DNA of 64,000 nt from Hyphomonadaceae bacterium (GTDB lineage Bacteria; Pseudomonadota; Alphaproteobacteria; Caulobacterales; Hyphomonadaceae), in the NCBI GenBank assembly GCA_028285145.1, contig JANQQC010000010.1, forward strand, positions 62,001-126,000, read 5' to 3'. Numbering within the stretch: the stretch's first letter is position 1; each line of letters opens with the position of its first letter. A model generated the notes under the pieces. It was not told the origin of the DNA. It made no database searches and saw nothing but the letters and a program-made list of their open reading frames with translations. Shown in pieces: positions 24,390 through 32,875 of the stretch. Position numbers and translations under genes: made by a program.

Positions 24390-24581
24390 CTACTCAGCCA
24401 GCTTTGCCATCGAGACGCTAAAACGCTTGTGGTTCTTTTCGCGGCGAAGTTTGACCCACTCTGCACGCAGAGCCTGATCTTCCATGATCTCTTGCAACTT
24501 TGGCTGAGTCGCTTTGGAGGTCTCGGCCTGAGACCCGGCACTCAACAGAAGCCCCATAGGGATGTGTTTTTCAGCCGACAT
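24390..24581 (-). CDS. Putative antitoxin partner of the Doc-like protein
   Basis: A 63-aa protein beginning MSAEKHIPMGLLLSAGSQAE, with a charged C-terminal half (ALRAEWVKLRREKNHKRFSV). It precedes the Doc-like gene by 3 nt, the usual antitoxin-first order, but I see no Phd-type DNA-binding N-terminus. I chose ATG 24581; the frame is open further to 24641 without support. The AT-rich upstream region contains GTTAG and CTAAC arms 28 nt apart that could be an operator. Function is inferred from position only. Confidence 0.55.
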   Translation of the reverse strand: MSAEKHIPMGLLLSAGSQAETSKATQPKLQEIMEDQALRAEWVKLRREKNHKRFSVSMAKLAE

Positions 24582-24710
24582 CGTTTTTTTTCCAACTCTT
24601 GGTTGAGACAATAATGTAGTTAGAAAGCTATAAAAATACAAATTTCAACTAACGAATTTCCGGAGCGCGAACATTAGCAGTTATCGATCTAAGTAGTGAC
24701 AACCACTAAG

Positions 24711-26243
24711 TCACAACGGAATATTGTCGTGCTTCTTCTCGGGGTTCTTGACGTCCTTGGTCCGCAGGGTGCGTAGCGCTTTGGCGACGCGGCGGCGGGT
24801 GGAGTGCGGCATGATGATGTCGTCGATATAGCCCTTGCGCGCGGCGACGTAGGGGTTCGCGAAGTTGTCTTCGTACTCCTTGGTGCGCTCGGCGATCTTT
24901 TCTTCATCGCCAATGTCGGCGCGGTAGATGATTTCCACCGCCCCTTTTGCGCCCATCACGGCGATCTCAGCCGTTGGCCAGGCATAGTTCACATCGCCGC
25001 GCAGGTGTTTGGAGCTCATCACGTCATACGCGCCGCCATAGGCCTTGCGGGTGATGACAGTGACTTTCGGCACGGTCGCTTCGGTGAAGGCGAAGAGCAG
25101 TTTCGCGCCGTGTTTGATGAGGCCGCCATATTCCTGCTTGGTGCCCGGCATGAAGCCCGGCACGTCCACGAAGGTGACGATCGGGATGTTGAAGCAGTCG
25201 CAGAAACGCACGAAACGCGCGGCCTTGCGGGAGGCATCGATGTCGAGCACGCCGGCCAGACTCATCGGCTGGTTGGCGACGAAGCCGACGGTTGAGCCTT
25301 CGATGCGGCCGAAGCCGACAATGATGTTCGCGCCAAAATCCGGGCTGATCTCGAAGAAGTCGCCCTCATCGGCGGTCTTCTCGATCAGTTCGCGCATGTC
25401 ATAGGGCGTGTTCGGATTGGGCGGAATCAGCGTGTCGAGGCTGTTCTCGATGCGCTCGGCATCATCAAAACTCGGCCGGACGGGCGGCTTTTCCTTGTTT
25501 GAAGCGGGCAGGAAGTCGATCAGCCGGCGCATCTGGACGAGCGCCTCCATGTCGTTCTCGAACGCACCATCGACGACGCCGGACTTCTTGGCATGGACGG
25601 ACGCGCCGCCAAGGGTTTCGTGGGAGACTTCCTCATTGGTGACGGTTTTCACGACATCGGGGCCGGTCACATACATGTAGGAAGTGTCCTTCACCATGAA
25701 GATGAAGTCCGTCATGGCGGGGGAATAGACGTCTCCGCCCGCGCAAGGGCCCATGATGACGGAGATTTGCGGGATCACGCCGGAGGAGAGAACGTTCTCG
25801 ACGAAAATGTCGGCATAGCCGGCCAGACTGTCGACGCCTTCCTGAATCCGGGCGCCACCGGCATCGAAAATACCGATCACGGGCGCGCCAACCTTGGCGG
25901 CCATTTTCTGGACTTTTACGATCTTGGAGGCGTGGGCGAGGCTGAGCGAGCCGCCGAAAACGGTGAAATCCTTGGAAAATACATAAACGAGGCGGCCATT
26001 GATGGTGCCCTGCCCGGTGACGACGCCATCGCCGGGAATACGCTGTTTTTCCATGCCGAAATCGTGGGAGCGGTGCTCCACGAACATATCGTACTCTTCA
26101 AAAGAGCCTTCATCGAGGAGGACTTCAATCCGCTCTCTGGCGGTGAGCTTGCCCTTGGCGTGCTGGCGGTCAATGCGGTTCTGACCGCCGCCAAGACGGG
26201 CTTCTTCCCGTTTCGCCTCAAGCGCCTCGATTACGTCCTGCAT
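24711..26243 (-). CDS. pccB: Propionyl/acyl-CoA carboxylase carboxyltransferase (beta) subunit
   Basis: A 510-aa biotin-dependent carboxyltransferase, usual length. N-terminal half: [40 protein letters not shown] and [20 protein letters not shown] (oxyanion glycine loop); C-terminal half: [20 protein letters not shown] and [20 protein letters not shown]. It transfers carboxyl from carboxybiotin to propionyl-CoA in propionate or odd-chain acid use. The biotin-carrying alpha subunit is not in the window. It closely resembles alphaproteobacterial PccB; other acyl-CoA substrates are possible. Confidence 0.92.
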   Translation of the reverse strand: MQDVIEALEAKREEARLGGGQNRIDRQHAKGKLTARERIEVLLDEGSFEEYDMFVEHRSHDFGMEKQRIPGDGVVTGQGTINGRLVYVFSKDFTVFGGSLSLAHASKIVKVQKMAAKVGAPVIGIFDAGGARIQEGVDSLAGYADIFVENVLSSGVIPQISVIMGPCAGGDVYSPAMTDFIFMVKDTSYMYVTGPDVVKTVTNEEVSHETLGGASVHAKKSGVVDGAFENDMEALVQMRRLIDFLPASNKEKPPVRPSFDDAERIENSLDTLIPPNPNTPYDMRELIEKTADEGDFFEISPDFGANIIVGFGRIEGSTVGFVANQPMSLAGVLDIDASRKAARFVRFCDCFNIPIVTFVDVPGFMPGTKQEYGGLIKHGAKLLFAFTEATVPKVTVITRKAYGGAYDVMSSKHLRGDVNYAWPTAEIAVMGAKGAVEIIYRADIGDEEKIAERTKEYEDNFANPYVAARKGYIDDIIMPHSTRRRVAKALRTLRTKDVKNPEKKHDNIPL

Positions 26244-26314
26244 CGCCTGCCCCTTTACTCAATTCCGTAAGCTGAGGGAGTGATAGGGCGCGGAGCGGAA
26301 AGCGCAAGCCAAAC

Positions 26315-26342
26315 GGCGCGCCCGATTTACACCGGGCGCGCC
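26315..26342 (-). terminator. Strong GC hairpin between pccB and a secreted-protein gene
   Basis: Perfect 10-bp stem GGCGCGCCCG/CGGGCGCGCC with an 8-nt loop, 3' of the gene at 26374-26880. Outer AGCCAAA/TTTGGCT arms extend the structure. The T run is short. Confidence 0.6.
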
Positions 26343-26373
26343 GCCTGCCTTTCCGATTTTTGGCTTTTAAACC

Positions 26374-26880
26374 CTAGTATCGGTAGTCGTAATAGCCCCG
26401 GCGGTGGTGATGTCGGCGGCCCGGATAGGGGATGCCATCCAGCGCCACGATGCGGCCCCGGCGGACCTCACAACGGACATTTCGCTCAAACTCCCGGCGG
26501 CGGCCTTCAAACTCGGTCTCGAAGCGGACCACGAAGCCGCGCGGGCCGACCTGACGAACACGGCGGTCGTCAAAGTCGATATCGCGGAAGCCGCGTGCGT
26601 AGCCTTCATTGCGAATGGCGCGGCGGCACTGGCGTATGGCGTCCCGGCGGAGGCCACGGTCGCTGTAATAGCGGTCCCCGCCCCGGTGATGGGCTTTGTG
26701 GACGTAATCGTGATGCGCATGCCCGCTGGCAAGCGTGAGGCTGGCATTGCGGCCAATGTCCACGGTAAGGGCGGCACTGGCGCGCGGCTTTGCGTGATCG
26801 GCGGCGGCCGGCGCGGCGATGAGGGCGGATGCAGCCAATGCAACGGCCGCCACTCGGGGGGTCATGATGCGGTTCATCAT
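26374..26880 (-). CDS. Secreted Arg/His/Tyr-rich protein of unknown function
   Basis: A 168-aa exported protein with a signal peptide (RVAAVALAASALIAAPAAAD). The mature part contains a His-rich stretch (ASGHAHHDYVHKAHHRGGDR), two cysteines, and a very basic Tyr/His end (RRHHHRRGYYDYRY). The start may be either of two neighbouring ATGs; no good Shine-Dalgarno is seen. It runs divergently from the phosphatidyltransferase gene. The His-rich segments could bind metal. I recognise no named family. Confidence 0.7.
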   Translation of the reverse strand: MMNRIMTPRVAAVALAASALIAAPAAADHAKPRASAALTVDIGRNASLTLASGHAHHDYVHKAHHRGGDRYYSDRGLRRDAIRQCRRAIRNEGYARGFRDIDFDDRRVRQVGPRGFVVRFETEFEGRRREFERNVRCEVRRGRIVALDGIPYPGRRHHHRRGYYDYRY

Positions 26881-26941
26881 GGGATGGACATTGCCGGGCG
26901 CGTGTCGAACCGGGCGTGACCGCGCGTTTCATGGAGGGTTC

Positions 26942-27625
26942 ATGGCGTTGACGGCACCCGGCGGCGCCTGCCAAGTGCGGCTTATGCCATTGTCGTGGAT
27001 CCCCAATGCCCTGACGCTCGCTCGCTGCGGATTTGCCGTGCTGATCCTCTATGCGACGGCGAAGGCGGGGGCCGTCAACGCGGCGGCGCTTGCGACCAGC
27101 GATCCCGATGATTTTGCGCGCCTGGCCGGTCTGGAGCAGCTCTGGCGGCAGTTCACATTGCTGGCCTTCGTGGCGGGAGCGTTCACCGATTTCAGCGATG
27201 GCTGGCTGGCGCGGCGGCTGAACGCGCAATCCCGCTTTGGCGTCTGGCTCGACCCGATTGCCGACAAGCTGCTCGTCGGGGCGGCGCTGATCGCCCTGTG
27301 CATCGCCATTGGCGGGTGGCTGATCATCGTCCCGGCAGTGGCGATCATCACGCGCGATGTCGGGATGACGATTTTCCGGGCGACGCCGCGCGGGCGCTCT
27401 GCGGTCGATGTGTCGGGGCTCGCCAAATGGAAAACCGCGGTCGAGATGATCGCGATTACGGGGCTCCTGCTGCCGCAGGCGCTGGCACCGATGGCACGTG
27501 ACGCCTCGGGTAGCGAACCAGGCCTCGGCCTTGTCGTATATGGCTTTGCGGCCCTGCTCTGGATCGCAGCGGCGCTGTCGCTGATCACGGCGGTGTCCTA
27601 TGTCCGCGCCTCGCGCGCACCTTAG
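26942..27625 (+). CDS. CDP-alcohol phosphatidyltransferase (PgsA-like)
   Basis: A 227-aa membrane enzyme of phospholipid head-group synthesis, most like phosphatidylglycerophosphate synthase. The family motif D-x2-DG-x2-AR-x8-G-x3-D-x3-D is complete in DFSDGWLARRLNAQSRFG followed by VWLDPIADK. The N-terminus has the usual WIPNALTLARCG. At least five TMs are seen. Two starts are possible: ATG 26942 after GGAGG (close spacing) or ATG 26984 directly before PLSWIPNALT; I give the longer. Confidence 0.85.
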   Translation: MALTAPGGACQVRLMPLSWIPNALTLARCGFAVLILYATAKAGAVNAAALATSDPDDFARLAGLEQLWRQFTLLAFVAGAFTDFSDGWLARRLNAQSRFGVWLDPIADKLLVGAALIALCIAIGGWLIIVPAVAIITRDVGMTIFRATPRGRSAVDVSGLAKWKTAVEMIAITGLLLPQALAPMARDASGSEPGLGLVVYGFAALLWIAAALSLITAVSYVRASRAP

Positions 27626-27633
27626 CCATCCCG

Positions 27634-27641
27634 TTAACCAT
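27634..27641 (+). promoter_or_regulatory. CtrA half-site-like TTAACCAT
   Basis: TTAACCAT lies between the phosphatidyltransferase stop and the small membrane-protein gene. It matches the Caulobacter CtrA half-site; binding is not shown. Confidence 0.3.
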
Positions 27642-27723
27642 CATGATCGAAATGCGGCAGCCTTGCCCGTGTTTCATCAAGGTCACGCCGCTGACCGGCC
27701 CGATTAGCGGATCAGACAGAGGT

Positions 27724-27828
27724 ATGGCTCGTTCTCGCCCCGCCTCCCCGCTTCGGCCCTGGCTGCTGGTTGCTGGCTTTGTCCTGTTCATGGCCCTGCC
27801 CGCCCTGCTCGCTTTCGCCGAGGGCTGA
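27724..27828 (+). CDS. Possible 34-aa single-TM microprotein
   Basis: MARSRPASPLRPWLLVAGFV followed by LFMALPALLAFAEG: a basic head and one TM. The frame is open from 27643, but the hydrophobic part starts here. There is no proper ribosome binding site. It is supported only by its membrane-protein composition and by an upstream TTAACCAT box. Confidence 0.35.
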   Translation: MARSRPASPLRPWLLVAGFVLFMALPALLAFAEG

Positions 27829-27849
27829 CGGCTCAATTCAAGAGCCCGT

Positions 27850-28335
27850 CTACCAGTAAGGTCCGGGTGCCTCGCCGGAGACGAACTCCGTCAGTCGGCG
27901 GCGGGTTCCTGGGGTCGTGTGCTCAGGCGGCCGCGCAGGATCGACCCAGCGCACTTCCGCGATTTCGCCCTGACTGGTCGCCTCGTCCTGCCGCCACTGG
28001 GTCGCCCGGAAGAAGATGACATGATCGTTCGGAAAGACCGAATGGTTGGAGAAGATGCCGCGGAGCTCTGGCGGCTCGGTCAGGACGATTCCGGCCTCCT
28101 CCAGGAGTTCGCGCTCCAGCGAGACGATCGCAGGCTCGCCCTTTTCGATGCCGCCACCGGGGAGGAACCAGCCCGGCGTGTATGTGTGGCGGACCAGAAG
28201 CGCCCGCCCGTCCTCGTCGATGACCAGACCGCGAACGCCCAGCGTCATGGAGCGCGACAGGCGAAACCAGGATTGAAACAGGCGAGTGCGCAACCGGTGC
28301 ATGACCGCCATCTTTGGCCGCTTTGCCGCAGCCAT
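27850..28335 (-). CDS. NUDIX hydrolase
   Basis: A hydrolase of nucleoside-diphosphate-linked substrates, about 161 aa. The Nudix box G-x5-E-x7-REUxEExGU is complete in GGIEKGEPAIVSLERELLEE plus AGI. The preceding VRHTYTPGWFLPGG is the usual strand. Start is uncertain: a TTG at 28368 extends it by 11 residues, and ATGs near MAVMHRLRTRLFQ fit homologues better; I give ATG 28335. The substrate cannot be told. Confidence 0.85.
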   Translation of the reverse strand: MAAAKRPKMAVMHRLRTRLFQSWFRLSRSMTLGVRGLVIDEDGRALLVRHTYTPGWFLPGGGIEKGEPAIVSLERELLEEAGIVLTEPPELRGIFSNHSVFPNDHVIFFRATQWRQDEATSQGEIAEVRWVDPARPPEHTTPGTRRRLTEFVSGEAPGPYW

Positions 28336-28433
28336 CAACGCCCGGAAATCACGATGATCGTGCGGCAAACCCTCGCCAAATCGGAAATTGCGGGCTATCT
28401 GCCAGATTCGTAGCCTTCTCTGGGGAGCTCTTT

Positions 28434-28514
28434 ATGTACGCCTTGATCGCCATCGGCATTGTTGTCGGCTTGTTTGCTTTGTTGAATCTGATCGACTTTA
28501 AACGCCTCGACTAA
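28434..28514 (+). CDS. 26-aa membrane microprotein
   Basis: MYALIAIGIVVGLFALLNLI followed by DFKRLD: one TM and a short charged tail. GGGGAG lies 8 nt before the ATG. It ends 12 nt before the antiporter gene on the same strand, so it may be co-transcribed. The size and pattern are those of single-helix regulators of membrane proteins. Real status is plausible, not proven. Confidence 0.5.
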   Translation: MYALIAIGIVVGLFALLNLIDFKRLD

Positions 28515-28526
28515 CGGTCCGGCCCT

Positions 28527-29507
28527 ATGGACGGCCTGGCTCAATTCGTTTTCTTCCTGGTTGGCGGGCTCGCCATTCTCGCATTCGCGGGCGATTTTCT
28601 CGTCAACGGCGCATCTGCGATGGCGCAGCGCGTTGGCATATCTCCGCTGCTGGCCGGCATTTTCATTGTCGGGTTCGGCACATCCGCACCGGAAATGGTG
28701 GTGGCGCTGGATGCAGCGATCCAAGGATATCCTGAACTGGCACTCGGCAACATTGTCGGCTCCAACATTGCCAATGTCTGGCTGGTGCTCGCGCTGCCTG
28801 CCCTGATGGCCCCCATCGCCGCCGGGGCCATGGGACAGCGAACGGCCTTGATTGCCATGCTGCTGGCGACAGCAGCCTGGATCGTGATCGCGGCATTCAT
28901 GCCGCTTACGCTTTGGGTCGGTGTGGCATTTCTGGCCGGGCTAATCGGCTACGCCATCTACACCTATGTCGACTTGCGGGCGGCCAAGGCACGCGGGATC
29001 GACGTTCCCATAGACGATGAAGATCACGGCCTCAGCCTTGGGCGAACGATTGCCTATCTCGCAATTGGTATTGTCGGCCTGCCGCTCGGGGCGAACCTGA
29101 TCGTTGAAGGCGGTGTTGGGCTTGCCGAAATCTTTGACATTCCAGAAGAAGTCGTCGGGCTGACGCTCCTCGCTGTTGGAACGTCCCTTCCGGAGATCGG
29201 GGCCGGTATTGCAGCCGTCATACGCCAGCGCACGGAAATCCTGTTTGGCAATGTTCTCGGCTCTAACCTGTTCAACATTCTAGGAGCGGGCGGGCTCGTC
29301 GCCATGTTTGGACCGATTGAAATCACCGGAACGTTTGTTCGTTACGATCACTGGGCCATGGCCGCAGCAGCGCTGACAGCGGCGGTCTTCATCCTGACCA
29401 ATTCCAAGGTCAGTCGGCTGGCAGCCGCCGCTATGCTTCTGGTCTACACGCTTTACATCTATGGTTTGGTGCGCGGCTGGAACCTGCTGGCGCTGTTCGG
29501 AGGCTGA
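28527..29507 (+). CDS. Calcium/sodium antiporter (CaCA, YrbG-type)
   Basis: A 326-aa integral membrane exchanger with about ten TMs in two halves. The two alpha repeats are clear: GFGTSAPEMVV with GNIVGSNIANV in the first and AVGTSLPEIGAGI with GNVLGSNLFNI in the second, both keeping the acidic residue and GNxxGSN. A short cytoplasmic acidic loop (PIDDEDHG) joins the halves. Ion preference cannot be read. Its stop lies 1 nt before the SDR start. Confidence 0.92.
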   Translation: MDGLAQFVFFLVGGLAILAFAGDFLVNGASAMAQRVGISPLLAGIFIVGFGTSAPEMVVALDAAIQGYPELALGNIVGSNIANVWLVLALPALMAPIAAGAMGQRTALIAMLLATAAWIVIAAFMPLTLWVGVAFLAGLIGYAIYTYVDLRAAKARGIDVPIDDEDHGLSLGRTIAYLAIGIVGLPLGANLIVEGGVGLAEIFDIPEEVVGLTLLAVGTSLPEIGAGIAAVIRQRTEILFGNVLGSNLFNILGAGGLVAMFGPIEITGTFVRYDHWAMAAAALTAAVFILTNSKVSRLAAAAMLLVYTLYIYGLVRGWNLLALFGG

Positions 29508-29508
29508 G

Positions 29509-30264
29509 ATGAAGACACCGGGACGGGCGCTCGTGACCGGGGCTGGCGCACGCGTCGGCAAGGCGATGGCCGAGGCGCTCGGCGGCGCGGGATGGCAGGT
29601 CGCGGTTCATTACCGCTCCTCAGATGATGGCGCGAAGGAGACCGTCGCCAATATCGAAGCGGCCGGAGGGCGCGCCGCGACGGTGCAGGCCGATCTCTCT
29701 GTTGACGCAGAAACCCGGCGGCTTATCGCGGGCGCGGAAGCCGCGCTTGATGGCCCGCTCAACCTGCTCGTGAACTCAGCTTCGACATTTCACGATGACG
29801 CGGCTCAGGACTTCGATGCCAAGGGCTGGGACTTCCACTTCGAAACGAATTTGCGCGCGCCGGTGACGCTGGCTCAAGGCTTTGCGAACGCCCTTCCAGC
29901 GGACCAGAAAGGGCTCGTCGTCAACCTGATCGACCAGCGCGTCTGGAAGCTGAACCCACAATTCTTCACCTATACGCTGTCCAAGTCCGCGCTCTGGACA
30001 GCCACACGCACCCTCGCCCAGGCGCTGAGCCCGAACATCCGTGTCAATGCGATCGGACCCGGCCCGACGCTGAAAAGCATTCATCAGACGGATGACGAAT
30101 TCGCCGCCGAGCAGAGCCAGACGCTCACACAGGAAGGCTCCAATCCCGATGAGATCATCAAGGCCCTGATGTTCCTCATCGAGGCCGACGCCGTCACTGG
30201 CCAGATGATCGCCGCCGATGGCGGCCAGCACCTGATGTGGCAGACGCCTGACGTGCCGCTTTAG
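29509..30264 (+). CDS. Short-chain dehydrogenase/reductase (FolM/pteridine-reductase-like)
   Basis: A 251-aa Rossmann enzyme. The cofactor motif is VTGAGARVGKAMAEAL, followed by VHYRSS (NADPH-type basic residue), the LVNSAST block, the active-site Y-x3-K in YTLSKSALW and a VNAIGPGPTL block. The NLIDQRVWKLNPQFFTYTLS pattern is like proteins annotated FolM or pteridine reductase in alphaproteobacteria, so a pterin substrate is suggested. Start ATG 29509 has GGAGG upstream inside the antiporter end. It is in an operon with antiporter, aldolase, trhO and GST genes. Confidence 0.82.
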   Translation: MKTPGRALVTGAGARVGKAMAEALGGAGWQVAVHYRSSDDGAKETVANIEAAGGRAATVQADLSVDAETRRLIAGAEAALDGPLNLLVNSASTFHDDAAQDFDAKGWDFHFETNLRAPVTLAQGFANALPADQKGLVVNLIDQRVWKLNPQFFTYTLSKSALWTATRTLAQALSPNIRVNAIGPGPTLKSIHQTDDEFAAEQSQTLTQEGSNPDEIIKALMFLIEADAVTGQMIAADGGQHLMWQTPDVPL

Positions 30265-30268
30265 CGCG

Positions 30269-31291
30269 ATGGACTTCTCTTCCGATACATCCGCGCCCAC
30301 CCACTCTGCCGTCATCGAAGCGCTCGCGGCTGTGAACACGGGCCGTCAGGCGAGCTATGGCGGGGACGAGTACACTTCCCGCGTTCGCGGTGTGTTAGCC
30401 GCAGTGCTCGAAACGGATGATTTCGATTTCTGGCTGACGGCCTCCGGCACCGCCGCGAATGCGCTGGCGCTGTCCTGCTTCTGCCCACCGACGGGCGCGA
30501 TCCTGTGTCATGAAGAAGCTCATATCCAACGGGACGAGCGCGGCGCGCCTGAATTCTTCACAGGTGGCGGCAAGCTTTCGCTGCTGCCCGGAGAGGCCGC
30601 GCGGATTGATGAAATGGCGCTGCGCGAGGCGCTTGCCGGTATTGATCATGGATTTGTGCACGAAACACCGGCGCACCTTTTGTCGCTGACGAATCTGACC
30701 GAGTGCGGAGCCGCCTATTCGGTAGATACGATCGCGCATTATGCGGCACTGGCCCACGAGGCCGGACTAACCGTTCATCTGGATGGCGCACGGCTCAGCA
30801 ATGCGCTGGCCTCCACTGGGGCGAGCGCTGCCGACATGACATGGCGGGCGGGCGTCGATGTGCTCTGCCTTGGGCTGACGAAGACGGGTGCCATTGGCTG
30901 TGAAATCGTGATCCTGTTCGGCGAGGCGCGCGCCAAGTCTGCCGAGCTACAAGCACGGGCGAAGCGCTCCGGCCATATGCCACCCAAGATGCGGTATCTG
31001 GCAGCGCAGGCGCTGGCCTTGCTGGACGATGGTCTTTGGTTGTCCCTCGCCGCGGACGCCAACCAGAAAGCAAAGCAACTCGCCAATGCGCTGTGCGCGC
31101 CGGGGGATGTGACGCTGGCCTATCCGGTCGATGGCAATGAAGTGTTCGCGCATCTGCCTGCCGGGCGCGCAGAGGCGCTTTCGGCCAAAGGTGCCAAATT
31201 CTATCCGTGGCCCGGCGGCTCACACCGTTTTGTCTGTGCATGGACCACCACAGATGAAGATATAGACGCATTGATCACCGCGATGGCATAA
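30269..31291 (+). CDS. Threonine aldolase family PLP enzyme
   Basis: A 340-aa fold-type I PLP enzyme of the low-specificity threonine aldolase (beta-eliminating lyase) family. Blocks: FSSDTSAPTHSAVIEAL at the start, YGGDEYT, the glycine loop ASGTAANALAL, HEEAHI, HLDGARLSNAL (PLP Asp) and the Schiff-base lysine in CLGLTKTGAIG. It would cleave threonine or allo-threonine to glycine and acetaldehyde. It is close behind the SDR gene (4 nt gap). Confidence 0.9.
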   Translation: MDFSSDTSAPTHSAVIEALAAVNTGRQASYGGDEYTSRVRGVLAAVLETDDFDFWLTASGTAANALALSCFCPPTGAILCHEEAHIQRDERGAPEFFTGGGKLSLLPGEAARIDEMALREALAGIDHGFVHETPAHLLSLTNLTECGAAYSVDTIAHYAALAHEAGLTVHLDGARLSNALASTGASAADMTWRAGVDVLCLGLTKTGAIGCEIVILFGEARAKSAELQARAKRSGHMPPKMRYLAAQALALLDDGLWLSLAADANQKAKQLANALCAPGDVTLAYPVDGNEVFAHLPAGRAEALSAKGAKFYPWPGGSHRFVCAWTTTDEDIDALITAMA

Positions 31292-31298
31292 GCGCGCC

Positions 31299-32225
31299 AT
31301 GACTGATTACCGCGTTGCCGCCTTCTACAAATTTACGCCTCTCCCGGATTACGAGTCCCGGAAGGCTGCGCTCGAGCACGCACTTGCTGAGACCGATGTG
31401 CGCGGCACGATCCTGCTTGCGGCGGAGGGCGTGAACGGCACCATCGCCGGCACGGATCACGAGATTGACGCAGCCCTCGCCGCCCTGGAGCAATTGCCCG
31501 GTTGCGCGGATCTGGAGTGGAAGGAAAGCCGCGCGCCGGAGATGCCCTTCTTTCGGCTCAAAGTGCGCCTCAAGAAGGAAATCGTCACGATGGGCGTGCC
31601 CGGCGTCGACCCGAACGTCGCCGTGGGCAACTATGTGAACCCTGAAGACTGGAATGGGTTTCTTGATGATCCCGACACGGTCGTCATCGACACGCGCAAT
31701 GACTACGAAGTGTCGATTGGCACCTTTGACGGCGCGGTGAACCCTGAAACAGCCTCCTTCCGCGATTTCCCGGACTGGTTTCGCAAATTCCGGGAGACGA
31801 ATGACAAGGCCAAGGTCGCCATGTTCTGCACCGGCGGAATCCGCTGCGAGAAAGCGACGAGTTTCCTCAAATCAGAGGGCATCGACGAGGTGTTCCACCT
31901 CAAGGGCGGTATCCTGAAATATCTGGAAACCGTGCCTGCCGAAGACAGCCGCTGGCATGGCGAGTGTTTCGTCTTCGACCAGCGTGTCTCGGTCAAGCAT
32001 GGGCTGGAACCCGGCGACTATGACCAATGCCATGCCTGCAAACATCCTGTCAGTACTGATGACATGGCTGACCCGCGCTATGAGCCCGGCATCTCCTGCC
32101 CGCGCTGCCATGGCACGCTGACAGACGACCAGAAGCGCCGCTTCGCAGAACGCCAGAAACAGATGCAACTCGCCCGTGAGCGCGGCGAGACTCATATCGG
32201 CGCGCCGCTGAAGGGCACGGGATGA
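31299..32225 (+). CDS. trhO: tRNA uridine(34) hydroxylase, rhodanese family
   Basis: A 308-aa YceA/TrhO protein that hydroxylates U34 of tRNAs using O2. An acylphosphatase-like N-terminal domain (TILLAAEGVNGTIAGTDHEI) precedes the rhodanese domain with VVIDTRNDYEVSIGTFDGAV and the catalytic cysteine in MFCTGGIRCEKATSFL. The C-terminal CxxC motifs (CHACKHPV and CPRCHG) are present. Usual length. Confidence 0.94.
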   Translation: MTDYRVAAFYKFTPLPDYESRKAALEHALAETDVRGTILLAAEGVNGTIAGTDHEIDAALAALEQLPGCADLEWKESRAPEMPFFRLKVRLKKEIVTMGVPGVDPNVAVGNYVNPEDWNGFLDDPDTVVIDTRNDYEVSIGTFDGAVNPETASFRDFPDWFRKFRETNDKAKVAMFCTGGIRCEKATSFLKSEGIDEVFHLKGGILKYLETVPAEDSRWHGECFVFDQRVSVKHGLEPGDYDQCHACKHPVSTDDMADPRYEPGISCPRCHGTLTDDQKRRFAERQKQMQLARERGETHIGAPLKGTG

Positions 32226-32875
32226 CAGAAGCTGGCCGCCCCGTCCTCTATTCCTTCCGGCGCTGCCCGTATGCGATGCGCGCACGGATGGCGATTGCCG
32301 AAGCGGGCATCTCCGTTCGCCTCCGCGAAATTCTGTTGAGAGACAAGCCGGATGAGATGCTGGTCGCCTCGGCGAAGGGCACCGTGCCCGTTCTGATCCT
32401 TGCCGATGGCTCCGTGATTGATGAGAGCCTTGATGTCATGCGCTGGGCGCTGGCGCAGAATGATCCGAGCGGCTGGCTATCAGCCGATGCTGACGAGACC
32501 AATGCTCTGATCACGGAGAATGATGGCGTCTTCAAGCACCATCTCGATCGGTACAAATACTCGACCCGCTATGAAGACGCCGATGCGGAAACGCATCGCT
32601 CGGCAGGGTTCGAAATCCTCAGACGCTGGGACGAGAGACTGTCCGTCGACGGTCAGTTCTTCGGGCTGGCGCCAACGCAGGCCGACATCGCGCTCTTCCC
32701 GTTCGTGCGTCAGTTCCGGATCGCCGATCCGGATTGGTTTGATGCGGCCGATCTTCCAGCCCTGCAGAGCTGGCTGTCAGGCCATATGGAAAGCGACCGG
32801 TTCAAGGCAATCATGACCAAGCACCCGCTCTGGAAGGACACGGGCGAGGAAATCGATTTTCCGGTCGCCGCCTAG
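32222..32875 (+). CDS. Glutathione S-transferase-like protein
   Basis: A 217-aa GST-fold protein. The N-terminal thioredoxin-like domain has [16 protein letters not shown] with a CPYA cysteine, [17 protein letters not shown] (cis-Pro) and the SNAIL-like end; the C-terminal helical domain has [15 protein letters not shown]. It overlaps the trhO stop by ATGA and converges with alaS, overlapping by 4 bp. The substrate is unknown. Confidence 0.88.
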   Translation: MTEAGRPVLYSFRRCPYAMRARMAIAEAGISVRLREILLRDKPDEMLVASAKGTVPVLILADGSVIDESLDVMRWALAQNDPSGWLSADADETNALITENDGVFKHHLDRYKYSTRYEDADAETHRSAGFEILRRWDERLSVDGQFFGLAPTQADIALFPFVRQFRIADPDWFDAADLPALQSWLSGHMESDRFKAIMTKHPLWKDTGEEIDFPVAA

